Shown here one piece after another: positions 36,069 to 44,817 of a stretch of DNA of 64,000 nt. The notes beneath the pieces were generated by a model that searched no databases, had not been told where the DNA came from, and saw only the letters and a list, made by a program, of their open reading frames with translations. Numbering within the stretch: position 1 is the stretch's first letter; every line of letters starts with the position of its first letter. The stretch lies in the NCBI RefSeq assembly GCF_900182705.1, contig NZ_FXTP01000004.1, positions 62,001 through 126,000 on the forward strand. The letters run 5' to 3'. A program made the position numbers and the translations under genes. The DNA comes from Gracilimonas mengyeensis (GTDB taxonomy: Bacteria > Bacteroidota > Rhodothermia > Balneolales > Balneolaceae).

Positions 36069-38822
36069 ATGGCCAAGAAACTACTCTATTTACTGGATGG
36101 AATGGCACTGGCGTATCGTGCCCATTTCGCGTTTATTAACAGTCGGTTAAAGAATTCTGAAGGCATTCCTACCGGACCCATCCTTGGGTTTGCCAATACC
36201 CTCGAAAAGATGCTGGATGAGAAAGAACCCACGCACATTGCCGTGGCCTGGGATACGCACGCACCTACTTTCCGCCACGAAAAAGACGAAGAGTACAAAG
36301 CCAACCGTCCTCCGCAGCCCGAAGAGCTGAAAGTGGGAATCCCATTGATTAAAGAGATGGTGAAGGCCTGGGGCATACAAAATGTAGAGCAGGATGGCTA
36401 TGAAGCGGACGATATCATCGGTACCATCGCCAACGGGGCCAATGCCGACGATGTGGACGTGATGATGGTGACACCCGACAAAGACTTTATGCAGCTGGTG
36501 CACGATCACATCCACATGATGAAGCCGGATAACAACAACGGTGGGTTCAACATCATTGACCGCGAAGGCGTGAAGGATTATTTCGGCGTATATCCTGAAC
36601 AGGTAATCGATGTGCTGGCCATGATTGGCGATACTTCAGATAACATCCCCGGCGTGCCCGGCATTGGGAAGAAAGGAGCACCCAAGCTCATCAAAAAATA
36701 CGGATCGCTGGAAGCGGCTATTGAGGATGCCCCCAATATCAAAGGAAAGCGGGCCCGTGAAGGCCTGACGGAATATGGCGAGCAAGCAATGCATGCCAAG
36801 GAAATGGTCACCATAAAAACGGATGTGCCGAATACAAAAGACTGGAAAGAGCTGGAATGGGAAGGTCCCGACAAGAAAGAGCTTGGATTGTTTTTCAAGC
36901 GGATGGAATTCCGTACGCTCACCAAGAAATACCTGGGAGCGGAAGGTCCGGTGGCCGAGAAAGAAGGCGACCAAGTGGACTTATTTGGTTCTTTCAAGGA
37001 AGAGTCTGATCAGCAGGAGCTGGACGAAGAGAAAGTGAATTATGCCCTGCTTGACACCATCGAGAAGGTGAAAGACATGGTGGATGAATACAAAGATGAG
37101 GAGCGCTTTTGTTTTGATACCGAAACTGATAGCGCTGATCCGGTGACCGCTTCTCTGGTGGGAATTTCGCTGACTGCTACGCCCGGAACGGCGTATTATA
37201 TTCCGGTAAATGTGGAAGGTGGCCTGGATGAAGTGGCGGTAATTGATGCTTTGCGTCCTTTGTTTGAAGACGATCACATCTTGAAGATCGCTCACAACTA
37301 TAAATTCGACTTCATGATGCTGCGGCGTGCCGGACTCGTTCTCAAGGGCAATGCCTTTGACACCATGATTGCGGCTTACCTGATTGATGCCAATCAAAAA
37401 CTGAAGATGGACGAGCTTTCCAAGAGTCTGTTAAACTATAAACCTGTGCCCATCGAGGATTTGATTGGAAAAGGCAGGAAGCAGAAGTCAATGGCCGACC
37501 TGGATATTGAAGATGTGTACCTCTATGCCTGTGAAGATGCCGACATCACCCTTCGTCTCTATGAGATTTTGAACGACCGTCTGAAAGATGATGAATTGCT
37601 GGAAATTGCCTACAAGGTTGACTTTCCCCTGATGGAAGTATTGGGCGAGATGGAACTGAAAGGTGTGAAGCTGGATACAGATATGCTTTCAGAATTCTCC
37701 GAAGAACTAGACAAAGATCTGAAAGAGTTGGAAGCAGAGATTTATGAGAAAGCCGGGGAGGAATTCAATATCAATTCCCCGCAACAGTTGGGTACTATTT
37801 TGTTTGAGAAGATGGGATTACCGGCCGGCAAGAAAACCAAAACGGGACAGTATTCCACGGCCGAATCGGTGCTTACCAAACTGGCGCCCAAGTACGAGAT
37901 GCCCAGCCTGATTTTGGATTATAGACAACTTACCAAACTAAAATCCACCTATGTGGATGCGCTGCCGGACCTGGTAGTAGAAGAAACCGGTCGGATACAC
38001 ACTGAGTTTAACCAGAGCGTGGCCGCTACGGGACGGTTGAGTTCTTCCAATCCCAACCTGCAAAACATCCCTATCCGAACCAAGCGGGGACGGGAAATTC
38101 GGAAAGCATTTATTGCTGAAGATGGGTTTGAGTTGATGTCGGCCGATTACTCACAAGTTGAATTGCGTGTGATTGCGCATATTTCTCAGGATGAAGCCAT
38201 GATCGAAGCCTTCAAAAATGACGAAGACATCCACGCCCGCACGGCCAAGGAAATCTTTGGACTGGATTCGATTGACGATGTAGACGGCGACCAGCGTAGA
38301 AAAGCCAAGGAAGTGAATTTTGGTATTCCCTACGGTGTAAGTGCTTATGGACTGGCCTCTCGCCTAGGAATAGATAATGAGGAAGGCAAGGAAATGATCG
38401 ATCAATATTTTGAGCGATTTCCCAAGATTTTGGATTACATCAATGATACCAAGGAATTTGCCCGGGAACACGGCTATGTGAAAACCATGCTGGGTCGTCG
38501 TCGCTACATCCCGGACATTAAAGCAGGCAACTGGAACGTGCGGAGCTTTGCTGAACGTACGGCCATCAACATGCCCATACAGGGCACGGCTGCTGATATC
38601 ATCAAGCTGGCGATGATTGAAATCCATCACTGGCTGAAGGAAAACAACAAAAACAGCCGCATGCTGCTACAGGTGCATGATGAATTGATTTTCGAAATTC
38701 ATGAAAGTGAAAAGGATGAAGTGGCTGCTAAAATCGAAGAACTCATGGAAAATGCTGTGGATTTGGATGTGCCGCTGAAGGTGGAGTCCGGGATAGCGAA
38801 GAATTGGCTGGAAGCGCATTAA
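36069..38822 (+). CDS. polA: DNA polymerase I
   Basis: A replication and repair polymerase of 917 residues. It has a 5'-3' exonuclease domain (about 1-290, with YEADDIIGTIA and GDTSDNIPGVPGIG), then a 3'-5' exonuclease domain beginning near 340 with an intact DTET motif (FCFDTETDS) and the later NYKFD and YACEDADIT, so proofreading should be active. The family A polymerase domain contains SADYSQVELRVIAH, KEVNFGIPYGVSAYGLA and QVHDELIFE. It is transcribed alone. Confidence 0.97.
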   Translation: MAKKLLYLLDGMALAYRAHFAFINSRLKNSEGIPTGPILGFANTLEKMLDEKEPTHIAVAWDTHAPTFRHEKDEEYKANRPPQPEELKVGIPLIKEMVKAWGIQNVEQDGYEADDIIGTIANGANADDVDVMMVTPDKDFMQLVHDHIHMMKPDNNNGGFNIIDREGVKDYFGVYPEQVIDVLAMIGDTSDNIPGVPGIGKKGAPKLIKKYGSLEAAIEDAPNIKGKRAREGLTEYGEQAMHAKEMVTIKTDVPNTKDWKELEWEGPDKKELGLFFKRMEFRTLTKKYLGAEGPVAEKEGDQVDLFGSFKEESDQQELDEEKVNYALLDTIEKVKDMVDEYKDEERFCFDTETDSADPVTASLVGISLTATPGTAYYIPVNVEGGLDEVAVIDALRPLFEDDHILKIAHNYKFDFMMLRRAGLVLKGNAFDTMIAAYLIDANQKLKMDELSKSLLNYKPVPIEDLIGKGRKQKSMADLDIEDVYLYACEDADITLRLYEILNDRLKDDELLEIAYKVDFPLMEVLGEMELKGVKLDTDMLSEFSEELDKDLKELEAEIYEKAGEEFNINSPQQLGTILFEKMGLPAGKKTKTGQYSTAESVLTKLAPKYEMPSLILDYRQLTKLKSTYVDALPDLVVEETGRIHTEFNQSVAATGRLSSSNPNLQNIPIRTKRGREIRKAFIAEDGFELMSADYSQVELRVIAHISQDEAMIEAFKNDEDIHARTAKEIFGLDSIDDVDGDQRRKAKEVNFGIPYGVSAYGLASRLGIDNEEGKEMIDQYFERFPKILDYINDTKEFAREHGYVKTMLGRRRYIPDIKAGNWNVRSFAERTAINMPIQGTAADIIKLAMIEIHHWLKENNKNSRMLLQVHDELIFEIHESEKDEVAAKIEELMENAVDLDVPLKVESGIAKNWLEAH

Positions 38823-38829
38823 GGCAAAA

Positions 38830-38974
38830 GTGAAAAGGGAAAGGTGAAAAGTCAAAAGGCCTCGCTCCACACGCTCTGCGTTGGAGCGTATGGTTTTTTT
38901 ATGACCCAATGACTGAAATCGGGAGGTTCCGGAAGGCATTCCTCCCGATTAATTCGGGAGACGTTGGGAACGAG
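38830..38974. repeat. Heptamer array plus REP downstream of polA
   Basis: GTGAAAA GGGAAAG GTGAAAA GTCAAAA (38830-38857) starts seven bases after the polA stop. A REP variant at 38935-38974 has GGCATTCC and GGAACGAG flanks around a CTCCCGATTAATTCGGGAG stem. Confidence 0.65.
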
Positions 38975-39002
38975 ACAAAACCCAGAAAGCTAATCCTGAG
39001 AA

Positions 39003-39119
39003 ATTCCGAAGGGATGCAAACATGAATAGCCCCGGGATTTATCCCGGGGATAAACAGTAAACAAGAAAAAACCTCCGCCTCATATCTAATAAAGATGATA
39101 CTGGTTATCGGAGGTTGGG
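39003..39119. repeat. Three-hairpin element, copy 2
   Basis: ATTCCGAAGGGAT, CCCCGGGATTTATCCCGGGG and the long-range pair AACCTCCG..CGGAGGTT, in the same order as the copy at 22913. No gene lies between 38823 and 39193. Confidence 0.7.
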
Positions 39120-39193
39120 CAATATTTGTTGCCAAAGAGAAGTATGAAGCAGAGCCTCACCCCATCATTTCATAGCGGATAGTGTACTTATTG

Positions 39194-39682
39194 TTAATCC
39201 AGTTTCTTTTTTAAAGACTCGTATTTTATTTGGATAGAAGTTCGCAAAGTCGATATCAACTTTTGATAATCTATCATTTTGCTTTTTTCAATACCAAAGT
39301 GGATAAAACTGGGGGAATTAATCTTTGGAAATTCTTCATTATTAATTTGCCCGAGTGAGAATTTAGTATGTGTTGAATCGACATGGGCAATTACTTTTTT
39401 TCTCATTTCTTTTAGTTCATCATGCAATACAATTTGATGAGAATTTAATTCTCTCAGCAGTTCCTCTGGAAAATCATTATATCCATAATTGTTGAAGAAA
39501 GGCCGTGCGTAAGTAACAATAAACGAAGTAGTATATGCTAGGCAATCATATCCTTCTTTGATTTCTCCTGTATGATATAAATTCCTCTCTAGTATTAGGT
39601 TGGCTAAATTACTTGCAAGTGATAAACTATCTTCAGCCAAAACTAATATTTCTATTTCAGCATGTATTAGTTCATTGTCCAT
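39194..39682 (-). CDS. Hypothetical helical protein with a HEPN-like motif
   Basis: A 162-residue, nearly all-helical protein. ELKEMRKKVIAHVDSTH contains R-x5-H in the HxxL..R-N/K-K-xxAH context seen in HEPN and AbiU2-like domains, which in defence and toxin systems are RNases. The preceding helix pairs (about 10-90) fit the bundle. AT-rich composition and an island-like position between repeats suggest recent acquisition. There is no neighbouring MNT nucleotidyltransferase or other antitoxin, so a toxin role is unproven. Could equally be an uncharacterised cytoplasmic protein. Confidence 0.55.
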   Translation of the reverse strand: MDNELIHAEIEILVLAEDSLSLASNLANLILERNLYHTGEIKEGYDCLAYTTSFIVTYARPFFNNYGYNDFPEELLRELNSHQIVLHDELKEMRKKVIAHVDSTHTKFSLGQINNEEFPKINSPSFIHFGIEKSKMIDYQKLISTLRTSIQIKYESLKKKLD

Positions 39683-39848
39683 AATTAAAACATCTTTTAA
39701 ACTGTATTTGAAATACTAGTTTTAACTCTTTCCCCAAAATCTGTACGCAGTTAGAAAAAAGAAATCCTGCCCATCAAGAAAATCCTTTAAATCCTGGTTC
39801 AAAAGGAAAGTGTATTTTCCCAACATTGTGTTCACTAACTAAAAAATG

Positions 39849-39894
39849 AGGCAGAGCCTCAATTGGGCATTCCGCAGCAGAGCAGCGGAACGAG
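39849..39894. repeat. GAGGC hairpin and REP variant
   Basis: GAGGC-AGA-GCCTC is followed by GGCATTCCGC..GCGGAACGAG. The REP flanks are preserved although the stem changed from CCCAAC to CCGC. Confidence 0.6.
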
Positions 39895-39924
39895 AATGAA
39901 TGAGTTCTCTTCTCCAAAGGCCTC

Positions 39925-40161
39925 TTAATGGCAGTGATTATGTGCATCAGACCAAACTGTACCGGCCGGACAATCCTGGGCAACACCACCGGATGAAATG
40001 TTGGAGAATAACAGCCAGATGCCAAATATGGCTATAACAATAAGCCCGATCATCCCAAGGTTTGAAGAGAGTGTGGACTGATCTTTTTCGAGACAGCAAT
40101 TCTTGTACTTTTTCCCACTTCCGCAATGGCAGGGGGCGTTCCGTTTGGGAGTATCAGCCAT
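39925..40161 (-). CDS. Small membrane protein with an N-terminal SEC-C zinc motif
   Basis: A 78-residue protein. Residues 8-30 form a SEC-C zinc-binding motif (PCHCGSGKKYKNCC), as at the C-terminus of SecA and YchJ. One membrane helix follows (LGMIGLIVIAIFGIWLLF). The last 20 residues (ending CPAGTVWSDAHNHCH) carry two Cys and three His and would face the periplasm if the SEC-C end is cytoplasmic. A free-standing SEC-C tethered to the membrane might meet SecB or ribosomes at the translocon, but that is inference. Monocistronic. Confidence 0.75.
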   Translation of the reverse strand: MADTPKRNAPCHCGSGKKYKNCCLEKDQSTLSSNLGMIGLIVIAIFGIWLLFSNISSGGVAQDCPAGTVWSDAHNHCH

Positions 40162-40388
40162 AGTATTCTATTTTTAAGGATGCGATTGAAAGTGAGTGAG
40201 TTGGTCTTACATCTTATATTTTCTTTCCCGGATTTCAAAATGAATAATGAATTTATTTTCTTTAAGTAAAGCCCAAAAAACAGATTTGCAGAACGAAGAA
40301 GAACAGCAATATCACATTGATATGTAATAATTTAAATACCTCTATATGCTATTTTCAAATCGTGTGTCAATTTTAAAAAGGGTTACTT

Positions 40389-40982
40389 ATGAGAAAATTG
40401 TTTTTGCTTTTCGTGCCATTCGTGATACTTACCGGGTGCATCCAATCTTCCCAGATCATTGAACCTTTCTCCGTTACAGCCGAGTTAGATTACAAGGGGC
40501 CTCTCATCGGGGAAAACTTACAAATCGTTTTGCATCAGGAAATTCCTGATACTCTTAGCATGATTGAAGAATATTCGGAAGTGACCTTCAGAGTAGCGGA
40601 CTATAGAAATTCGTTGGGCCAAAGCCTGAAGAAGACCTTCGCTAAGTCATTTAAGGAGGTAAAACTTGGGGATTCATCAACAAAAGATGGATATGTATTA
40701 ATGATTAATAAAGCAGAACTTAGTCCGGTTTCCTCTCTTCTTACTTTTAACAGCAACCGGCAGCATTATATGTTTCTGTCCTATACTTACAATTTTGTTT
40801 TGATGAAAGACGGAACCCTTCTTAAAAAGGGGCAGGCATCGGGAAAGAGTAAAAGTCATGCACTATCTACTATCTATTACCCTAATTTGGTTAGAAGTAC
40901 GGTAAAGGAAGCATGCGGGTTTATTGCCGGGGATATGATGGGACAGTTCGAAAATAAGCCATTGATTTCAGAACGTAATTAA
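40389..40982 (+). CDS. Hypothetical lipoprotein
   Basis: A 197-residue protein with a lipoprotein signal (lipobox LTGC, Cys17). The mature protein has mixed strands and helices (YVLMINKAELSPVSS, YMFLSYTYNFVLMKDGTLLKKG) reminiscent of uncharacterised lipoproteins that assist outer-membrane assembly or transport, without a match I can name. Convergent with the pentapeptide-repeat gene. Confidence 0.72.
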   Translation: MRKLFLLFVPFVILTGCIQSSQIIEPFSVTAELDYKGPLIGENLQIVLHQEIPDTLSMIEEYSEVTFRVADYRNSLGQSLKKTFAKSFKEVKLGDSSTKDGYVLMINKAELSPVSSLLTFNSNRQHYMFLSYTYNFVLMKDGTLLKKGQASGKSKSHALSTIYYPNLVRSTVKEACGFIAGDMMGQFENKPLISERN

Positions 40983-41146
40983 TGTGAATTCGGCAAAAAG
41001 TTTAGAAAAGGGATATTTGTAAAATTGGAGTCATACCTGTGCAGGCAGGGACCTGATAGTTGCTATAAAGTCAGCGGTTGATATTAAAGGTAAAATAAGA
41101 TTCCGGGCCTGCTTCCTGGAATAACCACTAATCAGATTGATTCGAC

Positions 41147-41719
41147 TTAGTTCACTTCAATCCCATACTTATCCAACAAACCCGGCAGACCTTGCAGTGA
41201 AAATTTGGCTCCTTCAATTTGATTGGTTTCCGGATCTATAATAAAATTATAAGAATGGCGAAAATCTGCTTTTTGCAATTGAGTGGATGAGAAGGTGGCA
41301 TTGGCTAAATCACATTCTTCAAAAACAGCATCTTTCAATATGGCCTGGCTGAATTCCACTTCCTGCAAACTGCATTGTTTGAAAGATGGGTTCTTAACTT
41401 TGGCCTGAAAGAAGGAGGCGAGGTTAAGGTTGCATGCCTCAAATTCGGCAGAAAAGAGAAAATCATTACAGCTATCAAACTGAACACCGATGAGTTTGCA
41501 CTCGCTAAAACGGCAATCACGGATGGAAGTGCCGTACACTTTGGCCATACTCAGATCGCACCCCTCAAATTCACATTCAATAAAAGCGATCTCTGACAAA
41601 TCACATTTGGGAAACTGGCAGTTTACAAAGCGGCAGATTTCGTAATCTCCGGTTTCAAGGGGTTCTTTAGTAAAATCGATATTGGAAAAGGTTTCTTCGG
41701 CAAAATAAGCTTTGGACAT
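41147..41719 (-). CDS. Pentapeptide-repeat protein (Qnr-like fold)
   Basis: A 190-residue cytoplasmic protein. From about residue 25 to 170 it consists of A(D/N)LxF-type five-residue units (CRFVNCQF, CDLSEIAF, CDLSMAKV, CNLNLASF, CDLANATF), predicting a right-handed quadrilateral beta-helix. Qnr and MfpA members mimic DNA and protect gyrase from quinolones, but most pentapeptide proteins have unknown roles, so resistance should not be assumed. I start at the ATG at 41719; the upstream in-frame extension lacks repeats. Divergent from pheA. Confidence 0.85.
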   Translation of the reverse strand: MSKAYFAEETFSNIDFTKEPLETGDYEICRFVNCQFPKCDLSEIAFIECEFEGCDLSMAKVYGTSIRDCRFSECKLIGVQFDSCNDFLFSAEFEACNLNLASFFQAKVKNPSFKQCSLQEVEFSQAILKDAVFEECDLANATFSSTQLQKADFRHSYNFIIDPETNQIEGAKFSLQGLPGLLDKYGIEVN

Positions 41720-41795
41720 GGTGGAAATTATATTTTTAAAAAGTAGAATATAGGCAGCTGGTGTAAGAGAAAAATGGGAAATCATGTTTAAAAAA

Positions 41796-41823
41796 TTGGG
41801 TCTTCAAATTCCCAATACTTTTG
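41796..41823 (+). promoter_or_regulatory. Candidate promoter of pheA
   Basis: TTG at 41796-41798 and TACTTTTG at 41816-41823 are separated by 17 bases, matching the Bacteroidota TTG-N17-23-TAnnTTTG layout. Transcription would start about 30 bases before the ATG. Confidence 0.55.
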
Positions 41824-41861
41824 GTACTTTCTGGTACTCACTCACTTACAAATAAATATTT

Positions 41862-43013
41862 ATGTCTGATAATTTAGATTCCATCCGCAAAAAGCTGGAT
41901 GAAATTGACCGTACCATATTGCAGGCCCTGGCCCAGCGGCAGGGACTGGTAAAAGAAGTTTCCGAATTTAAACTTAAAAATGAGAAGGGTATCCGTGATC
42001 TCGAGCGGGAAGAGCAGTTGCTGAACCGTATTCGAGACCTGGCTCATGAAGTTGGCTTGGATCGCTATTATGCCGAGCATCTTTTCCGAGAGATCATCAC
42101 AAACTCGGTTCGATTCCAAACGCATTCTCTGGTTGATCACCAGAATGAGCAAGTAAACGGTGACCGTATCCGTGTTTCCTATCAGGGAACGGATGGAGCT
42201 TACAGCCACCTTGCTGCGACCCGGCATTTCAGTGAACGTTTCTCCCAAGTAGATGCTATTGGATACAATACCTTTCAGAAGGCCGCAGAAGCCCTGATGG
42301 ATGAAAAGGTGGATTATGCCATCCTGCCCATTGAGAATACTACGGCCGGCGCTATTAATGATACCTATGATATCGTGGGGAATGAAAATATCCACATCGT
42401 GGGAGAAGAAATCCTGAAAGTAGTACACTGCTTGCTGGCTATCGAGCCCGTAGATATTTCTAAAATACGTCGCATTCTTTCGCATCCGCAAGCAATCGCT
42501 CAGAGCTCAGAGTTTTTATCGAGGGTACCGCGCGCCCGGGTTGAATCATATATTGATACGGCTATTTCCGCCAAGAAAATATTGGAGGATGGCGATATCA
42601 CACAGGCCGCTATAGCCGGCGCTCATACGGCTGATTTATACGGCTTACACGTAATTGAGCACGACATTGCCAACCAACGGGAAAACTATACCCGGTTTGT
42701 GATTGCCTCAAAAACCCCGGTAAAAGTAGATCCCCAGATTCCGGCAAAAACTTCACTAATGATGGTGACGTCCAACGATGAGGGGTCTCTCATTGAATGC
42801 CTGAATGTGCTGCACAAGCATAAGATCAATATGTCAAAGCTGGAATCACGTCCACGCCTGAATGAGCCCTGGCGCTATTCTTTTTACCTGGATATTCTGG
42901 GTAATGTAGACGATGAAGAGGTAGCCCGTGGCTTGGAAGAACTCAAGGATAAGGCTGAAGAGTTGAAGATTCTGGGTTGCTATCCTAAAGAGGAAACCGG
43001 AAATGACCGGTAG
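41862..43013 (+). CDS. pheA: Bifunctional chorismate mutase / prephenate dehydratase
   Basis: Makes phenylpyruvate from chorismate in phenylalanine synthesis. An AroQ chorismate mutase domain (about 1-85; SIRKKLDEIDRTILQALAQR) is fused to prephenate dehydratase (about 98-280; VSYQGTDGAYSHLAA, ENTTAGAINDTYD, NYTRFVIAS) and a C-terminal ACT domain (about 290-375; NDEGSLIECLNVLH, KLESRP), which normally gives feedback inhibition by Phe. All expected motifs are intact. Monocistronic, with a good promoter match. Confidence 0.95.
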   Translation: MSDNLDSIRKKLDEIDRTILQALAQRQGLVKEVSEFKLKNEKGIRDLEREEQLLNRIRDLAHEVGLDRYYAEHLFREIITNSVRFQTHSLVDHQNEQVNGDRIRVSYQGTDGAYSHLAATRHFSERFSQVDAIGYNTFQKAAEALMDEKVDYAILPIENTTAGAINDTYDIVGNENIHIVGEEILKVVHCLLAIEPVDISKIRRILSHPQAIAQSSEFLSRVPRARVESYIDTAISAKKILEDGDITQAAIAGAHTADLYGLHVIEHDIANQRENYTRFVIASKTPVKVDPQIPAKTSLMMVTSNDEGSLIECLNVLHKHKINMSKLESRPRLNEPWRYSFYLDILGNVDDEEVARGLEELKDKAEELKILGCYPKEETGNDR

Positions 43014-43354
43014 GGAGTTATTAGGGAATAGGTTAATAAGGCGATAAGGAAGAAGGGTAACAGCTTTTAGAAAAGGCTGTTTTATAGCTTGATTTCAGTT
43101 ACTTAGCCATTTGCAAGGCATAGCCTTGCAGGGCTATTTCTTTTGAGGTGCAATCTCAAAAGATCCAAGACGGAGAAAACTTATTTGCTTCATTTTAAAA
43201 ATAGCAATTGGTTCAAGCGTCCGCTTGGACCAACCAGTTACCCGTTAACTATTATCAAAATAAGACTAAAAAACATTGATAAGCCACAAGCGAGACGCTT
43301 GCGGCAGGCGAAAACTTAAATTAGTCTTTCGATTTTCTGATTTGATTCACATCT
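43014..43354. other. Intergenic between pheA and xseA (convergent)
   Basis: Several short palindromes are present (TTTTGAG..CTCAAAA at 43142-43160; GCTTG/CAAGC words at 43215-43310) plus degenerate TAAGG-type 8-base periodicity directly after the pheA stop. No gene seen. Confidence 0.45.
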
Positions 43355-43389
43355 CTCAGAACTCAGAACTCAGAACTCAGAACTCAGAA
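43355..43389. repeat. Heptamer array, five exact CTCAGAA units, abutting the xseA stop codon
   Basis: Five perfect 7-base units end one base before the TAG of xseA (minus strand). The same heptamer forms the array at 56001-56042, which also ends at the stop of a minus-strand gene. Confidence 0.92.
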
Positions 43390-44589
43390 CTATTCCATCT
43401 CGACTTTCCCGTCTTCCCACTCCAGTTCAAAAGCCGATTGCTTTGCGAACTGGTCCGATTTTCGAATCCATTTTCCATCTTGCCAGAGGCGGACAAAGCC
43501 TTTTTCAAGGGGCTCATTGGGATTTTTCTTGTCGAGTATATGATGGAGCTCGGTCAGTTGTTCTTTATGATTTCGGATGAGTGACTCAGTACGATGCTTC
43601 ATCTGTTGCTCAAGGTTTCGCACGTTGTTTCGGGCCGATTCCATCTTTTGTTTTACTACCTGAAGCGCATATGATTTTGCGAGATTGGATACGCGGTCTT
43701 TGTACAACTCGATTGCTCCCGAAGTATGGGTTTCCAGTTTGCGTGTGTAATCTTCTACCTGGAAACGGATTTCGTTGATATCGGGCGTGCCTACAACAGC
43801 AGCATGTGTGGGAGTGGCGGCCCGGGCATCGGCTACAAAATCAGAGATGGAGAAATCAACTTCGTGTCCTACCGCACTTATGACCGGTACGGTGCAGTCA
43901 AATACGGCCCGTGCAACGGCTTCCTCGTTAAAAGGCCAGAGGTCTTCCAGCGAACCACCACCGCGACCGATAAAAACCACATCCACATTTTGTTCGCGTG
44001 AGAAATATTCGATGCCTTTTACGATTTCAGGCGCTGCATTAATACCCTGCACACTTGCATGATACAGCTTTACCTGTGCCAGTGGCCATCGTTTTTCAAG
44101 GGTGGATCGAATATCCTGAAAAGCGGCACTGGTGGCTGAAGTCACCAAGCCTATCTTCTGCGGGAATTTGGGGAGGGGCTTCTTGTGAACATCATCAAAC
44201 AAACCTTCCTCTTTCAGTTTAGTTTTCAGCTTTTCAAAGGCTTGTTGCAGTTTACCAATGCCAGCTTGCTGCACCAGGCTTACGATCATCTGGTAGCGAC
44301 CGTGCGGGGGATACACCTGCAGGTCGCCACCGACTACGATATGCTGTCCGTCAGTGAGATCGATATCCAGCCGCTGGGCCATACTTCGCCAGATCACACA
44401 GGGTAAGGAGGCCTCAGCATCCTTCAGCGTAAAATAATAGTGTCCGTTACGGCTTTGCTTTACGTTGCTGGTTTCACCTTCCACCAGGATATCCACAAAA
44501 TTCTGCTCCAACAGTGATTTGATCTTATCGGTGAGCTCGGAGACCGTAGGGATATCAAACAAAAAAGGAATTTGGTTGTCTTCAGACAT
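43390..44589 (-). CDS. xseA: Exodeoxyribonuclease VII large subunit
   Basis: The catalytic subunit of a single-strand exonuclease that degrades DNA bidirectionally to oligonucleotides. An N-terminal OB fold (about 20-105; EGETSNVKQSRNGHYYFTLKD) and the conserved core (VTSATSAAFQDI, FIGRGGGSLEDLWPFN, SAVGHEVDFSISDFVADARAATPTHAA) are intact, followed by the coiled-coil tail. The 399 residues make it slightly short. The small subunit gene xseB, often adjacent, is not visible here. The first gene beyond it is divergent, so xseA is transcribed alone. Confidence 0.95.
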   Translation of the reverse strand: MSEDNQIPFLFDIPTVSELTDKIKSLLEQNFVDILVEGETSNVKQSRNGHYYFTLKDAEASLPCVIWRSMAQRLDIDLTDGQHIVVGGDLQVYPPHGRYQMIVSLVQQAGIGKLQQAFEKLKTKLKEEGLFDDVHKKPLPKFPQKIGLVTSATSAAFQDIRSTLEKRWPLAQVKLYHASVQGINAAPEIVKGIEYFSREQNVDVVFIGRGGGSLEDLWPFNEEAVARAVFDCTVPVISAVGHEVDFSISDFVADARAATPTHAAVVGTPDINEIRFQVEDYTRKLETHTSGAIELYKDRVSNLAKSYALQVVKQKMESARNNVRNLEQQMKHRTESLIRNHKEQLTELHHILDKKNPNEPLEKGFVRLWQDGKWIRKSDQFAKQSAFELEWEDGKVEME

Positions 44590-44657
44590 GGATCGTATTA
44601 CTTCTGCAAGATGAACTGAATTTTATGCGAGCCCAAATATAAGGGATGAGGCGGTAA

Positions 44658-44685
44658 GGTGATATGGTGATATAGTGATCTGGTG
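44658..44685. repeat. Octamer array GGTGATAT
   Basis: Two exact units, a third with two changes and a half unit. It is the inverse of the octamer at 35954 and lies in the divergent region between xseA and the thioesterase gene. Confidence 0.7.
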
Positions 44686-44817
44686 CCTTTGAACCGTGAC
44701 TTCAAACCGGCTGTATAGTCTGAGCATCGCATAAATTGGCAAACAGTTCTATATTATTCGCATCAAAATTCTGATACTCTTTACTAAATTAAGGATTCAC
44801 GATCTTTCAAGACCAAA

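Noticed and set aside
41147-41719. Quinolone-resistance (Qnr) gene
   Set aside because: Only the pentapeptide fold is visible. The protein is of similar size, but I cannot see Qnr-specific loops, so function should not be inferred.
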